From: Flavobacterium endoglycinae
Lineage (GTDB): Bacteria > Bacteroidota > Bacteroidia > Flavobacteriales > Flavobacteriaceae
Direction: 5' to 3'
DNA length: 64,000 bases
NCBI RefSeq assembly: GCF_017352115.1
Contig: NZ_CP071448.1
Span: 2,069,001 to 2,133,000 of the forward strand
Shown here: in pieces, positions 43,250-51,901 of the stretch
Position numbering within the stretch: the stretch's first letter is position 1
Layout of the letters: each line of letters starts with the position of its first letter
Notes under the pieces: model-generated
What the model was told of the DNA's origin: nothing
Seen by the model: the letters and a program-made list of their open reading frames with translations, nothing else
Database searches by the model: none
Position numbers and translations under genes: made by a program

Positions 43250-43480
43250 ATGGATATTTCACAAGAAACTTTTATTGCAAGTCTTGGCGTTCACATTAGA
43301 CAATTACGAGAAAAGAAAGGCATGTCTCAACAAGATTTGGCTGATGATAGTGAAATTCGTAAAACTCAAATAGGTAGAATAGAAAGAGCTGAAATAAATA
43401 CCACCATAAAAACTCTTATAAAAATCGCCAATGCTTTAGATGTTGAACCTAAAGAATTGCTTGATTTTCCTTTGAAATAA
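43250..43480 (+). CDS. XRE-family HTH regulator, single domain
   Basis: A 76-residue Cro/C1-type helix-turn-helix protein; the fold spans residues 12-70 (LGVHIRQLREKKGMSQQDLADDSEIRK..., IANALDVEPKELL). There is no ligand or dimerisation domain. It starts a plus-strand run of four small membrane-protein genes and is divergent from the 84-residue protein gene. Confidence 0.85.
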   Translation: MDISQETFIASLGVHIRQLREKKGMSQQDLADDSEIRKTQIGRIERAEINTTIKTLIKIANALDVEPKELLDFPLK

Positions 43481-43494
43481 ATCTTTAAATTCTA

Positions 43495-43968
43495 ATGATC
43501 AAAACCAAAAAATTTCAACTTACCCAAAAAGAATACTTCTCATTTATTATTAGAATTTTATTAAAAAAGAGATGGTGGCTTTATGCTTTTATCATATTTC
43601 TTTCTGTTGCAATCCTTTTTAAGGACAACAAAGATTCTTCAGACACTTTTATTATTGTTTTTGGTTTTCTTTATCCGCTAATTATATTATTTCAATATTG
43701 GCGATTGACATATTCAAAAGAAAATAAGATCATTTATAAAGAAAGACAATATGAAATTTTCTCCGATAGAATTATTGCTTACATGGGAGAAATCTCAGAA
43801 GGAACAATTGACAATCAAAATTTTATAAAGACTTTCGAATTAAAAGATCTTTATCTTTTATATATTTCAAAAGGTCAATGTTTTTACTTTCCAAAAAGAA
43901 TTTTCGAATCTCACGAAGATGAAAATTGGTTTAGAAATGAAGTCTTTTTAAAAATTAAGAATAAATGA
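43495..43968 (+). CDS. YcxB-like membrane protein
   Basis: A 157-residue protein with two membrane helices (about 28-45 and 54-69) followed by a soluble beta-rich domain (KIIYKERQYEIFSDRIIAYMGEISEGTI..., LYISKGQCFYFPKRIF). The order helix-helix-PH-like domain and the QCFYFPKRIF segment fit the YcxB-like family. Function unknown. It starts 14 bases after the XRE gene. Confidence 0.65.
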   Translation: MIKTKKFQLTQKEYFSFIIRILLKKRWWLYAFIIFLSVAILFKDNKDSSDTFIIVFGFLYPLIILFQYWRLTYSKENKIIYKERQYEIFSDRIIAYMGEISEGTIDNQNFIKTFELKDLYLLYISKGQCFYFPKRIFESHEDENWFRNEVFLKIKNK

Positions 43969-43998
43969 TTATTGCTAAAGCTGTTTGACTGAAACTTT

Positions 43999-44754
43999 AT
44001 GAAAAAACATCTTCTAAGTTTTTTTGATGATTGGAAGAAGCCAATATTATTTTGGTTTATTTCAATCCTTCTTTTGTTATTTTCCAGCTCATTAAACAAT
44101 CCGCTTATTGAAAATATCATTTTCGGATTATTTTGTCTTGCCATATTCTGTTTATTAGTTTCGGCTGTTTATCAGCTTTCCAAAAAACGATGGCTCAAAA
44201 GTCTTGTTAGTTTATTTCTATTTGGCGTAACAGTATTGATATTGATTCTGTTTTCACTCGCATCATTTTTTATAACAGACGAAACACCAGATACTTGGGC
44301 AAAAAACCTAACAATTCCAAAAAACATTCAAATAGATAATCCAGTTGATTTGGATAATTATGCAAAATTCGAAGGACAAAGACCTGACAGCATAACAAAT
44401 AGAGTTGTAGAAAAAATTGACTTTCAACTTTATAATTCATTCCAACCTGGACTTTATGAATTTGATTTTTGGATAGGAAAAATTGAAAGCGGTTCCATTT
44501 ATTTAAAAGTATTTGAAATTACTCATAACGAGGCTCTTTCTACTGACGATTTGCCCAGAACTAGTTCGATTCAAATTTACAATCCAACTGACAGCATAAA
44601 GAAATTTAGCACCAGTGATGATTTTACAATTTACGAAGGCGATTGGGGACAACCATACGCTGCAAGGTTTGAAGTTTGGTTCAAACCAGATAATGGAAAA
44701 CAAGAAAGAAAATTATTCTCTAAAAATTATAAAATTGAAGGATGGATGAGATAA
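43999..44754 (+). CDS. Membrane protein of unknown function
   Basis: A 251-residue protein that I do not recognise. It has three N-terminal membrane helices (about 14-32, 38-57, 66-93) and a soluble domain of about 150 residues with DETPDTWAKNLTIPKNIQIDNP and a beta-rich end that may be an extracytoplasmic domain. It overlaps the next gene by 13 bases, so the two are coupled. Confidence 0.65.
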   Translation: MKKHLLSFFDDWKKPILFWFISILLLLFSSSLNNPLIENIIFGLFCLAIFCLLVSAVYQLSKKRWLKSLVSLFLFGVTVLILILFSLASFFITDETPDTWAKNLTIPKNIQIDNPVDLDNYAKFEGQRPDSITNRVVEKIDFQLYNSFQPGLYEFDFWIGKIESGSIYLKVFEITHNEALSTDDLPRTSSIQIYNPTDSIKKFSTSDDFTIYEGDWGQPYAARFEVWFKPDNGKQERKLFSKNYKIEGWMR

Positions 44755-45170
44755 AATCAAAACGAAGAAACACACAATTGGTTATTTTGTTATTATCTAG
44801 TATTGTAATACTAACCAGCTTTATAAATTTTAGAGGTTTTCATGCTAAATTCTATAATAAAACCGGAGAGAATCTTGATTCTTTGGTAATTGCAGGAACG
44901 TTTATGGGCAGTTTAAAAAATGATGAATCAACAAAAAACATTGATTTTAAGAAATTTGGTTTTGATGGTTCAATACCATACGAAGAAATTAGCGCTAATT
45001 CGAATACTAAAAAATTAAACAATCTTCATTGGAGTTGGTGTGGCACCGAAAGAAATACAAAATCAAGAGGTTCGTATAATTTTGACATCAAAAAAGTTTT
45101 AGATGAAGACGGAAATACTTGTTTGTTTTTAGTGGAACATAACAAAAAGATATTCTGGGAGGAGAAATAA
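44742..45170 (+). CDS. Single-helix anchored hypothetical protein
   Basis: A 142-residue protein that I do not recognise. One N-terminal membrane helix (LVILLLSSIVILTSFINF, about 13-30) anchors a periplasmic domain with a strand pattern (KFYNKTGENLDSLVIAG) and one pair of cysteines (WCGTERN and TCLF). It overlaps the upstream gene by 13 bases and abuts the next gene. Confidence 0.6.
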   Translation: MDEIKSKRRNTQLVILLLSSIVILTSFINFRGFHAKFYNKTGENLDSLVIAGTFMGSLKNDESTKNIDFKKFGFDGSIPYEEISANSNTKKLNNLHWSWCGTERNTKSRGSYNFDIKKVLDEDGNTCLFLVEHNKKIFWEEK

Positions 45171-45491
45171 ATGAAAAATCTCAAAAATCTTCATTTAACT
45201 CAGAAAATTGCAATTGCAATTCCTGTTTTATTTATTTTAAGCGGTTTGACAAAACGTTATGTCGAAAGATTTCGATTTTCAACAGATTTTCGCTGGATCT
45301 ATGAATACGGAAGTAACGGTGCTTTTCTTTTAATCATATTCCTTGTTATTTTTTCTTTCGCTAATTCTATTTTGATGCTTCGAGATTTAAAAATAGAATG
45401 GCCTAAAAAAATGTTGTGGCTATTATTAAGCTCTTCCGTTTTTCTTTTAGCAGCAGGTTTAATGATCGCAATAGAATTCGACATCGTTTAA
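45171..45491 (+). CDS. Small three-helix membrane protein
   Basis: A 106-residue protein with three predicted membrane helices (about 12-25, 45-67, 82-102). It starts directly after the stop of the preceding gene and is the last of the XRE-led run. I do not recognise it. Confidence 0.6.
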   Translation: MKNLKNLHLTQKIAIAIPVLFILSGLTKRYVERFRFSTDFRWIYEYGSNGAFLLIIFLVIFSFANSILMLRDLKIEWPKKMLWLLLSSSVFLLAAGLMIAIEFDIV

Positions 45492-45787
45492 TTAATTCTA
45501 AAAACTTCGGCTAAAGCCTTTCCTAAAAACCATAAAAAAAATCTCCAGCTAAAGCAGGAGGCAATTCAGTGATTTTGTCATTTCGACTTAAGGAGAAATC
45601 TCACGCGGGATTCGAGACAGATTGAAGATTTTCCTTGTGGAATTTCTAGTATTATTCTCCTCCGTCGAAATGACAAACTTTGCAGCAAATACTTTGGCAC
45701 ATAAAAAAACCTTTGTCAAAGTTTAAAACTTTGACAAAGGTCTCAACATATAGTTTTTTGGAATTTGGGATTTAAAAAAATTGGAAT
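45492..45787. repeat. Spacer with three dispersed elements
   Basis: No gene. Bases 45543-45568 (CTCCAGCTAAAGC... GGAGGCAATTCA) match part of the element at 51671-51796. Bases 45576-45676 form an element with ends TTGTCATTTCGAC / GTCGAAATGACAA, related to those at 42.7-42.9 kb. Bases 45709-45741 are a perfect 16-bp stem (ACCTTTGTCAAAGTTT) with a 1-base loop. Confidence 0.7.
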
Positions 45788-46447
45788 TTACTTCCCTAAC
45801 AATTCTAATATCTTATCCACATTCACTTCGCTATAATCATTGATATAAAAATCACATATCGGAAGTTCTTCTTTGGTATGCGTACTTAAAACACCAACGA
45901 CTTTCATTCCCGCATTTAATCCTGCTGTAACGCCCGAAAAAGAATCTTCGAAAACCACACAATCAAATGGAGAAACGCCCACTCGTTCTGCCGATTTTAA
46001 ATATACTTCTGGATTTGGTTTATGAAATGTAACATCTTCGCTAGACATCATCGAATCCATTTTTTGGTCGAGTTTCAGGAAATTGGCAATCAAATCTAAA
46101 TTGGCACGCGGCGCCGAAGTGGCAACCGCTGTTTTGAATCCGCGTGATTTTAGCTCTTCTAAAAACTGCATATAATGCGGAATTGTTTCGACTTTGTCTT
46201 TGTAAATCTCACGAAACATTCCTTCTTTTTCGTCTTCAAGTTTCGTCAATTCTTCTCCTTCGATTGGGCGTTTGAAGAAATGCGACATAATGTAACTATT
46301 GTGTTTTCCGTACATATGCTCTTCAAATTCTTGATTGGTATACGGAATTTTATATTTATTGAAAAATTCTTCAAAAGCGACTACATGATGCGGATTGGTG
46401 TGGCAAATCACGCCGTCCATATCAAAAATTACACATTGCTGGCTCAT
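45788..46447 (-). CDS. HAD hydrolase, beta-phosphoglucomutase-like
   Basis: A 219-residue HAD phosphatase of the PGMB/YcjU type. Motif I is FDMDGVICHT (Asp9 and Asp11), motif II is VATSAPR, motif III Lys is in TFHKPNPEVY, and motif IV is FEDSFSGVTAG. The PGMB-like cap is present between motifs I and II. The start at 46447 gives the first strand right at the N terminus; an upstream in-frame region overlaps a repeat element. Substrate unknown, possibly a sugar phosphate. Confidence 0.87.
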   Translation of the reverse strand: MSQQCVIFDMDGVICHTNPHHVVAFEEFFNKYKIPYTNQEFEEHMYGKHNSYIMSHFFKRPIEGEELTKLEDEKEGMFREIYKDKVETIPHYMQFLEELKSRGFKTAVATSAPRANLDLIANFLKLDQKMDSMMSSEDVTFHKPNPEVYLKSAERVGVSPFDCVVFEDSFSGVTAGLNAGMKVVGVLSTHTKEELPICDFYINDYSEVNVDKILELLGK

Positions 46448-46902
46448 AATTTTATTTGTTTTAAACGGGTGCAAGATACGAGCATTTATATTGTTTCTAG
46501 TCTTAAAGTACGTTAATAAAGTCTTATTTCTCGCAGGATTTTGTTTAGAATCTCGCAAAGTCGCTAAGACGCAAAGTTTTTTTGTTTCACGCAGATTTTA
46601 AAAAGATTTAAGAGGATATACGCAGATTTTTTGAATCTCGCAAAGTCGCTAAGACGCAAAGTTTTTTTACGCAGATTTAAAAAGATTTAAGCAGATATGC
46701 ACAGAGTATTTATTTCTACAATCTCAAAAATTAAATCTGCTAAAATCTGCAGAATCTGCGTGAAACAAAAAAAAATCTTTTAATCTTATTATCCCGATAG
46801 CTATTAGGAGTGGCAAAAAAATCTTTGCGACTCTGCGACTTTGCGAGATTAAATCACGTTTTTTTTTGGAATTTGGAATTTAAAAAAATTGGAATTTGCA
46901 TT
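46448..46902. repeat. Composite inverted-repeat region
   Basis: No gene. GAATCTCGCAAAGTCGCTAA followed by GACGCAAAGTTTTTTT occurs twice (from 46549 and 46633). An inverted partner (ATCTTTGCGACTCTGCGACT..., 46820-46851) lies at the far end. The centre has AAATCTGC / GCAGATTT style repeats also found at 51.55-51.9 kb. The 3' end repeats a TTTGGAATTTGG-type sequence also found at 45.76 kb. Confidence 0.75.
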
Positions 46903-48486
46903 TTAGCCGATCCAAATTTTACTTTTCACCAAAGTCATTGTCTGTCTCAAATGCTGATTACACGCAATTAGAATAATCAAAACCACTAAACCGTAACCAA
47001 CAATAGTATAAATTTCCATATCGGCCAATAAAGTCGATTGTTTGGCGATTGTGCCGAAAACCTTTTTCATGGCCAGAACATTCGCATTATCTGCCGAATA
47101 ACCTTTGGCCATAAAACTTTGTGTTGTGGAAGTAATTGTGTTCTGTGCTTCGGGATTTTCTCCAGATACAAATTGGCTTAGCTTCAAGAAATGTTTTTTA
47201 TTTAAGAAAACAATCGCATTCTGCATAACGCAGAAACCAACTGTGCTTCCCCAGAAACGTCCTGAAACCCCAACAATCCCAGAAGAAACCGCCATATTTG
47301 CCGGAACCGATGATGTGGTAAATAAGATGAGCGGAACAAATAAAAACCCAACACCAATTCCTTGCAAAATATAGGGAACAATAATATCGCTCAGCGCAAC
47401 ATCTGGTACAAAAAGAAACGTAAACCAGAAGTGGAAAATAGCAATGAGCGAAAAACCAATCATGAAAATAATTTTAGTTGAAACAGATTTCATCAGGAAA
47501 AAAGCAGCCAGAACTAATCCGATTACATTTCCTAGTCCGTTTATGTATTGTACGCCTGCCACACGCGATGGATCCCAATTCCAGATGGAAAACATCGCCG
47601 AATGACAAAGACTCAACGTCGCTCTGCTGATATAGAAAAGGAAAAACAATAAAAATCCTATTCGTAGATTGGCGTATTTTATGACTTCAAAATCAAAACT
47701 TGGTCTTTTTACCAAACGTTCTTTAAAGATGAACAACCCGCCTGTGATGAGCGAAATCATCAACGCCAAAACCATTTCTGACGATTGAAACCAATATTTT
47801 TTTTCGGCATACACAAAAAAGTAGGCACCGCAAAGAATCGAAATTAAAACCAAAAAATAACTCATCCAGTCGATTTGATACAACGGAATCTTCTTTGTAA
47901 TTCGGTGCCCTCTGAAAGTAACTAAGATTAAAAAGACGTTTAAAACCTGCAGTCCGCCCGAAACATACAGCATGTATTTCCAATCGTAATGATCGAGAAA
48001 CCACACAGCAATATTCATAATAAAGGGCGTAGACAACAACAGCGAGCCATAATAAAATGAAAACCCGATGATAATGGCGTTTTTAGAATTGAATTGCTGA
48101 ATAATCAATTGTCTGATTGTAATAGCAGGAAGCGCCATAAGAACACCTTCGGCAATTCTTAACAATAAAAAAACCGAAAAATTGGTAACATAACCCGATA
48201 AAACAATCGTAATTCCGATTAGAGAATATACGCCCATCAGATAATTTTTGGTTGGAAAAAAGCTCGAAAATCGGCTTTCTATCAAGATAGTTGCCAGCAA
48301 AGTTCCGTAGGTAACGCACATCGCGAACTGCAAATCTTCAGGCTCAATATCCAGAAAACTCGCCGCATACGTTACGTTTGACGTGTAAACTCCCAATAAA
48401 ATCATGGAATGCAGCAAACAAACGAACAAAATAGTAATGATCGCCCATTTTGGAACCCATGATTTAAATATACTTTTATCTTCCAT
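46903..48486 (-). CDS. MFS drug efflux transporter, DHA2 type
   Basis: A 527-residue permease with about 14 transmembrane helices, the size of the EmrB/DHA2 class (H+ antiport of drugs). The start at 48486 (MEDKSIFKSW) leaves one base between it and the end of the HlyD gene. As in EmrAB-TolC systems it would work with the periplasmic adaptor and outer-membrane channel encoded upstream. The DHA2 signature motif C is only partly recognisable by eye. Confidence 0.85.
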   Translation of the reverse strand: MEDKSIFKSWVPKWAIITILFVCLLHSMILLGVYTSNVTYAASFLDIEPEDLQFAMCVTYGTLLATILIESRFSSFFPTKNYLMGVYSLIGITIVLSGYVTNFSVFLLLRIAEGVLMALPAITIRQLIIQQFNSKNAIIIGFSFYYGSLLLSTPFIMNIAVWFLDHYDWKYMLYVSGGLQVLNVFLILVTFRGHRITKKIPLYQIDWMSYFLVLISILCGAYFFVYAEKKYWFQSSEMVLALMISLITGGLFIFKERLVKRPSFDFEVIKYANLRIGFLLFFLFYISRATLSLCHSAMFSIWNWDPSRVAGVQYINGLGNVIGLVLAAFFLMKSVSTKIIFMIGFSLIAIFHFWFTFLFVPDVALSDIIVPYILQGIGVGFLFVPLILFTTSSVPANMAVSSGIVGVSGRFWGSTVGFCVMQNAIVFLNKKHFLKLSQFVSGENPEAQNTITSTTQSFMAKGYSADNANVLAMKKVFGTIAKQSTLLADMEIYTIVGYGLVVLIILIACNQHLRQTMTLVKSKIWIG

Positions 48487-48487
48487 T

Positions 48488-49540
48488 TTATTTGTGCGCA
48501 GCAACAATCGTAATGTTCATTCCTGCTCTTAAAAAATCGGTTTGCTTGTCTTGTTCTTTTAACTGAATTCGAACTGGAATTCTCTGTTCGATTTTCACAA
48601 AGTTTCCAGTCGCATTATCAGGAGGAAGCAGCGAAAATCTCGCACCGCTCGCAGGCGATAACGAAGCAATTGTTCCCGCAAAAGTTTTGTCATTTATAGC
48701 ATCAGCTTTGATTTCTACTTCTTGCCCAACGGTTAAATACTGCAATTGTGTTTCTTTAAAATTGGCTGTAATCCATTTTTCTTTACTTACAATAGAAAGC
48801 AAAGACTGCCCTTCTTTTACCAGTTGTCCTGGCTGTAAAGTTCTTTTTCCAACCCATCCGTCATAAGGTGCTGTAATTATGGTGTACGAAAGAAATAATG
48901 CCGCATTATCTGCAACCGCTTGCTTTGAAGCAATATTAGTTTGCGTTGTTGGAACATTCGCTTCGGCAACTGAAGTGCTTAATGAAGCCGAATGAATTCT
49001 GTTTTTCATTTCCGAAAAATGTGCCTGAGCCGATTCGTAATCTGCTTTTACTTTTTCTAATTGCTGAGAAGTTGCCGCTTCTTCGGTTACCAAAGCTTTA
49101 TATCTTTCGTATTCTAATTTTGTTTTCCAAAGGTTTGCTTTTGCAGCTTCCAATTGTGCTTCGTTAATTGCCGTTGCACTTGCTGTGTTAATAGCATTTT
49201 TCTGAGCCACAACACTATTTTGCTGTGCATTTTGAACATCGGCAAGAGCCACATTCAATTTCGATTTGTATTCTCTGTTATCAATCACTACCAAAGTATC
49301 GCCTTTATGCACAAATTGGTTTTCGTCAAAACGAACTTCCTGTACATAACCTGTAATTCTCGACATAATTGGCGTAACGTATTGTTCTACCTGAGCGTCA
49401 TTGGTTTCTTCGTGATTTCTATTAAACACATAAAACCAAATTCCCAAAATAACTCCGCTTATAACCAGCGTACACGCAATAATTGTTATCAGTATATGAA
49501 ACGTTTTATTTCTTTTAGTTTCATTTTTTATCTTAACCAT
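48488..49540 (-). CDS. HlyD/EmrA family membrane-fusion protein
   Basis: A 350-residue periplasmic adaptor. One N-terminal membrane helix (about 14-36) is followed by a biotinyl-lipoyl-like half-motif (ITGYVQEVRFDENQFVHKGDTLVVID), a long helical hairpin (about 85-200) and the second half-motif with APYDGWVGKRTLQPGQLV. It links the DHA2 permease and the TolC-like channel across the periplasm. A 495-base spacer with tandem repeats separates it from the TolC-like gene. Confidence 0.9.
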   Translation of the reverse strand: MVKIKNETKRNKTFHILITIIACTLVISGVILGIWFYVFNRNHEETNDAQVEQYVTPIMSRITGYVQEVRFDENQFVHKGDTLVVIDNREYKSKLNVALADVQNAQQNSVVAQKNAINTASATAINEAQLEAAKANLWKTKLEYERYKALVTEEAATSQQLEKVKADYESAQAHFSEMKNRIHSASLSTSVAEANVPTTQTNIASKQAVADNAALFLSYTIITAPYDGWVGKRTLQPGQLVKEGQSLLSIVSKEKWITANFKETQLQYLTVGQEVEIKADAINDKTFAGTIASLSPASGARFSLLPPDNATGNFVKIEQRIPVRIQLKEQDKQTDFLRAGMNITIVAAHK

Positions 49541-49563
49541 TTTTTTTATCTCTTTAATTTTTT

Positions 49564-50000
49564 TTCCCCGAATTGAAATCCGGCGCTACAATATGAAAAC
49601 TATATTCTTTAATCTTTTCTCTCCCCGGATTGAAATCCGGCGCTACAATATGGAGCGTTCCTACGGAACTGAGAAACAATACTTTTAATCTTTTTTCTCC
49701 CCGGATTGAAATCCGGCGCTACAACATGAAGCGTTCCTACGGAACTGAGAAACTATACTGTTAATCTTTTTTCTCCCCGGATTAAAATCCGGCGCTACAA
49801 CATGAAGCGTTCCTACGGAACTGAGAAACAATACTTTTAATCTTTTTTCTCCCCGGATTGAAATCCGGCGCTACAACATGAAACGTTCCTACGGAACTGA
49901 GAAACAATACTTTTAATCTTTTCTCTCCCCGGATTGAAATCCGGCGCTACAATATGAAGCGTTCCTACGGAACTGAGAAACAATACTTTTAATCTTTTCT
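49564..50000. repeat. Tandem array of 76-bp units in the efflux operon spacer
   Basis: Five units of exactly 76 bases start at 49621, 49697, 49773, 49849 and 49925; a shorter, diverged unit lies at 49564-49620. Each unit carries CCGGATTGAAATCCGG (a hairpin), then CGCTACAA, then GCGTTCCTACGGAACTGAG. Units differ at only a few positions. It fills the 495-base gap between the TolC-like and HlyD genes, which would be transcribed through it. Confidence 0.93.
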
Positions 50001-50035
50001 CTTGCTTCTTTCTTCTAACTTTTCACATCTAACAT

Positions 50036-51397
50036 TTAACTTCCCGCATTAGGCATAATCCCCGCCGTGTGCATCATTTCGTAATGTTTCAAAACAGCAT
50101 CCAAATGCGTAGCAATTTTGTTGTATTTCGCTTGAAGCAGAGCATTATCAGCATCTACCATTTCGGTAATTAAAACCAACTGGTTTAAGTATTTCAGCTT
50201 TACGATTCGGTAGTTTTCTTCGGCTAAATCCAAAGCTTTGTCAACCACAACAAACTTTTCAAGGATTTCCTGATACTGTGTATGATCTTTGTACAACTGA
50301 TCCTGAATTTCATCTTTTATGATTTCATTCTGCATTTTCTGCATATCGATTTTAGTATTCGCTTTGGCTACTTTCGTTTTGTTTTTGTACAAAGCCGAAA
50401 GATCAAAACGTGCCTCGATTCCCACCTGACCTAAAGTGTACAAATACGGATTTGGCGGAAAGAATTTGTAGTTGGGATAATAAAAACCATAATTTCCGAA
50501 GAAGTTTACGCTTGGCAGATAATTCCCTTTTACCAATTTCAATTCAGTTTTACTGATGTCTAATTCTTGGCTTGCCATTCTCATTTCTTCGTTCTGCATC
50601 GCTTTACTCAAGTAAAAATCGTACGGATCTACGCCGTTCATTTCATCCAGACTTGCAGTGGTGTCAATTGCAATTTCTTCATTTTCCGGAATTTGAATTA
50701 AAGTCTTCAGATCGTGAAGCGCTATTTGAATGTTTTTGGAGTTTGTAAGCGCATTTAGCTCACGATCTGAGAGCTGTAATTCGGCACGTATAACCTCATT
50801 TTTGGTTACCGTTCCGTGTTTTTGAAGCGATTGCACTTCCTTTAATCGGTTCTTTTCTTCTTTGATATTTTCTTCAAATATTTTTTGAAGTTCCATCATT
50901 TTATAAATCGCTAGATAATTGGCCACAACTTGCAGCTCAATATCATTTTCTGTTTTTTCCGATTTTATTTTGGCAATTTCGTTTTCCTGATTCGCAATTT
51001 TAATCGCGTTATTAATCTTGTTTCCAACGTAAATTGGCATTTTAAAAGTTGAATTGACCTCATAGATTTCAGGAATTGCGGGCGTAACTTCTTTGTCTTT
51101 TAAGAAACCGCTTCCTTTAAATTCTGTAATGTTGGTAATTCTAGAGTACATTCCGTTTAGTTGTACATCTGGCAATCTAAGTTCTTTTCTTTCTTTGATG
51201 TTTTGCTCAGCGAGCGTAATCTCCAGTTGAGATTTAAGGACTTTTTTATTGTTTTCCTTCGCCAGTTTCATCGCTTCTTGTAAAGAAACCGTATGAACTT
51301 CCTGAGCTTGTAAACTATTGAATACTAACATCATTAGTAAAATCAATAGGCTTCTGGGAAAACAATCTTCTTTAGAGTTTGTTTTTGTAAGGAACAT
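50036..51397 (-). CDS. TolC-family outer-membrane efflux channel
   Basis: A 453-residue outer-membrane efflux protein: signal-like segment (LLILLMMLVFNSLQAQ), then two repeats of the OEP helix-strand domain with long helices (ITLAEQNIKERKELRLPDVQ, and IDMQKMQNEIIKDEIQDQLY) and a C-terminal LNQLVLITEMVDADNALLQAKYN. First gene of the efflux operon; the AraC regulator gene lies upstream on the same strand. Confidence 0.88.
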   Translation of the reverse strand: MFLTKTNSKEDCFPRSLLILLMMLVFNSLQAQEVHTVSLQEAMKLAKENNKKVLKSQLEITLAEQNIKERKELRLPDVQLNGMYSRITNITEFKGSGFLKDKEVTPAIPEIYEVNSTFKMPIYVGNKINNAIKIANQENEIAKIKSEKTENDIELQVVANYLAIYKMMELQKIFEENIKEEKNRLKEVQSLQKHGTVTKNEVIRAELQLSDRELNALTNSKNIQIALHDLKTLIQIPENEEIAIDTTASLDEMNGVDPYDFYLSKAMQNEEMRMASQELDISKTELKLVKGNYLPSVNFFGNYGFYYPNYKFFPPNPYLYTLGQVGIEARFDLSALYKNKTKVAKANTKIDMQKMQNEIIKDEIQDQLYKDHTQYQEILEKFVVVDKALDLAEENYRIVKLKYLNQLVLITEMVDADNALLQAKYNKIATHLDAVLKHYEMMHTAGIMPNAGS

Positions 51398-51901
51398 GGA
51401 TATTTAAATAATTTATGCTGCAAAGTTCTTTCATTTTTTTGTTGGCTGAAGATTATAAAAAGTCAATAACATATTCATTTCGGACAAATGTTAAAATTCC
51501 ATTTTTCGAAAACGATATATTAAAATACTGAAAAACAAATAGTTGAAAATAATAATTATTTCACGCAGATTTAAAGCGATTTAAGCAGATGAGCACAGAT
51601 TTTTGTTTTTTCTCTTGCAGATTTACATAGAAAATAATCTCGAAAAGACGCTAAATCGCAAATATATATTGAATTGCCTCCAGCTTTAGCTGGAGGTTAA
51701 TAAAGGAAGCTAAAAGGCTTTAGCCAAATGTAGAGTTTGGCTAAAGCCCTTTTTATAAGCTTTTGCAATACCTCCAGCTAAAGCTGGAGGCAATTCAATA
51801 TTTCGAAAATCAACTTAAATCTGTAAAATCTGCGAGAGAAAATTTCAGCTTCGAATAAAGAAAATCAGCTTAAATCTAAATAGATCTGCGTGAAATAAAA
51901 T
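51398..51901. other. 504-base spacer with AT-rich promoter region and repeats
   Basis: No gene is seen. Next to the TolC-like gene there is an AT-rich region likely to hold its promoter. Bases 51555-51610 and 51825-51900 are flanks with ACGCAGATTTAAAG / CTTAAATCTGCG-type inverted repeats, enclosing the nested element at 51671-51796. Confidence 0.6.
51671..51796. repeat. Nested inverted-repeat element
   Basis: GAATTGCCTCCAGC (from 51671) faces GCTGGAGGCAATTC (to 51796). Each end is itself a palindrome around CTCCAGC / GCTGGAG. The centre holds a second perfect stem, GGCTTTAGCCAAA (51716-51728) with TTTGGCTAAAGCC (51736-51748). No coding frame. Confidence 0.8.

Noticed and set aside
49564..50000. 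CRISPR array
   Set aside because: The 76-base units follow one another with no unique spacers, and no cas gene is in the window.
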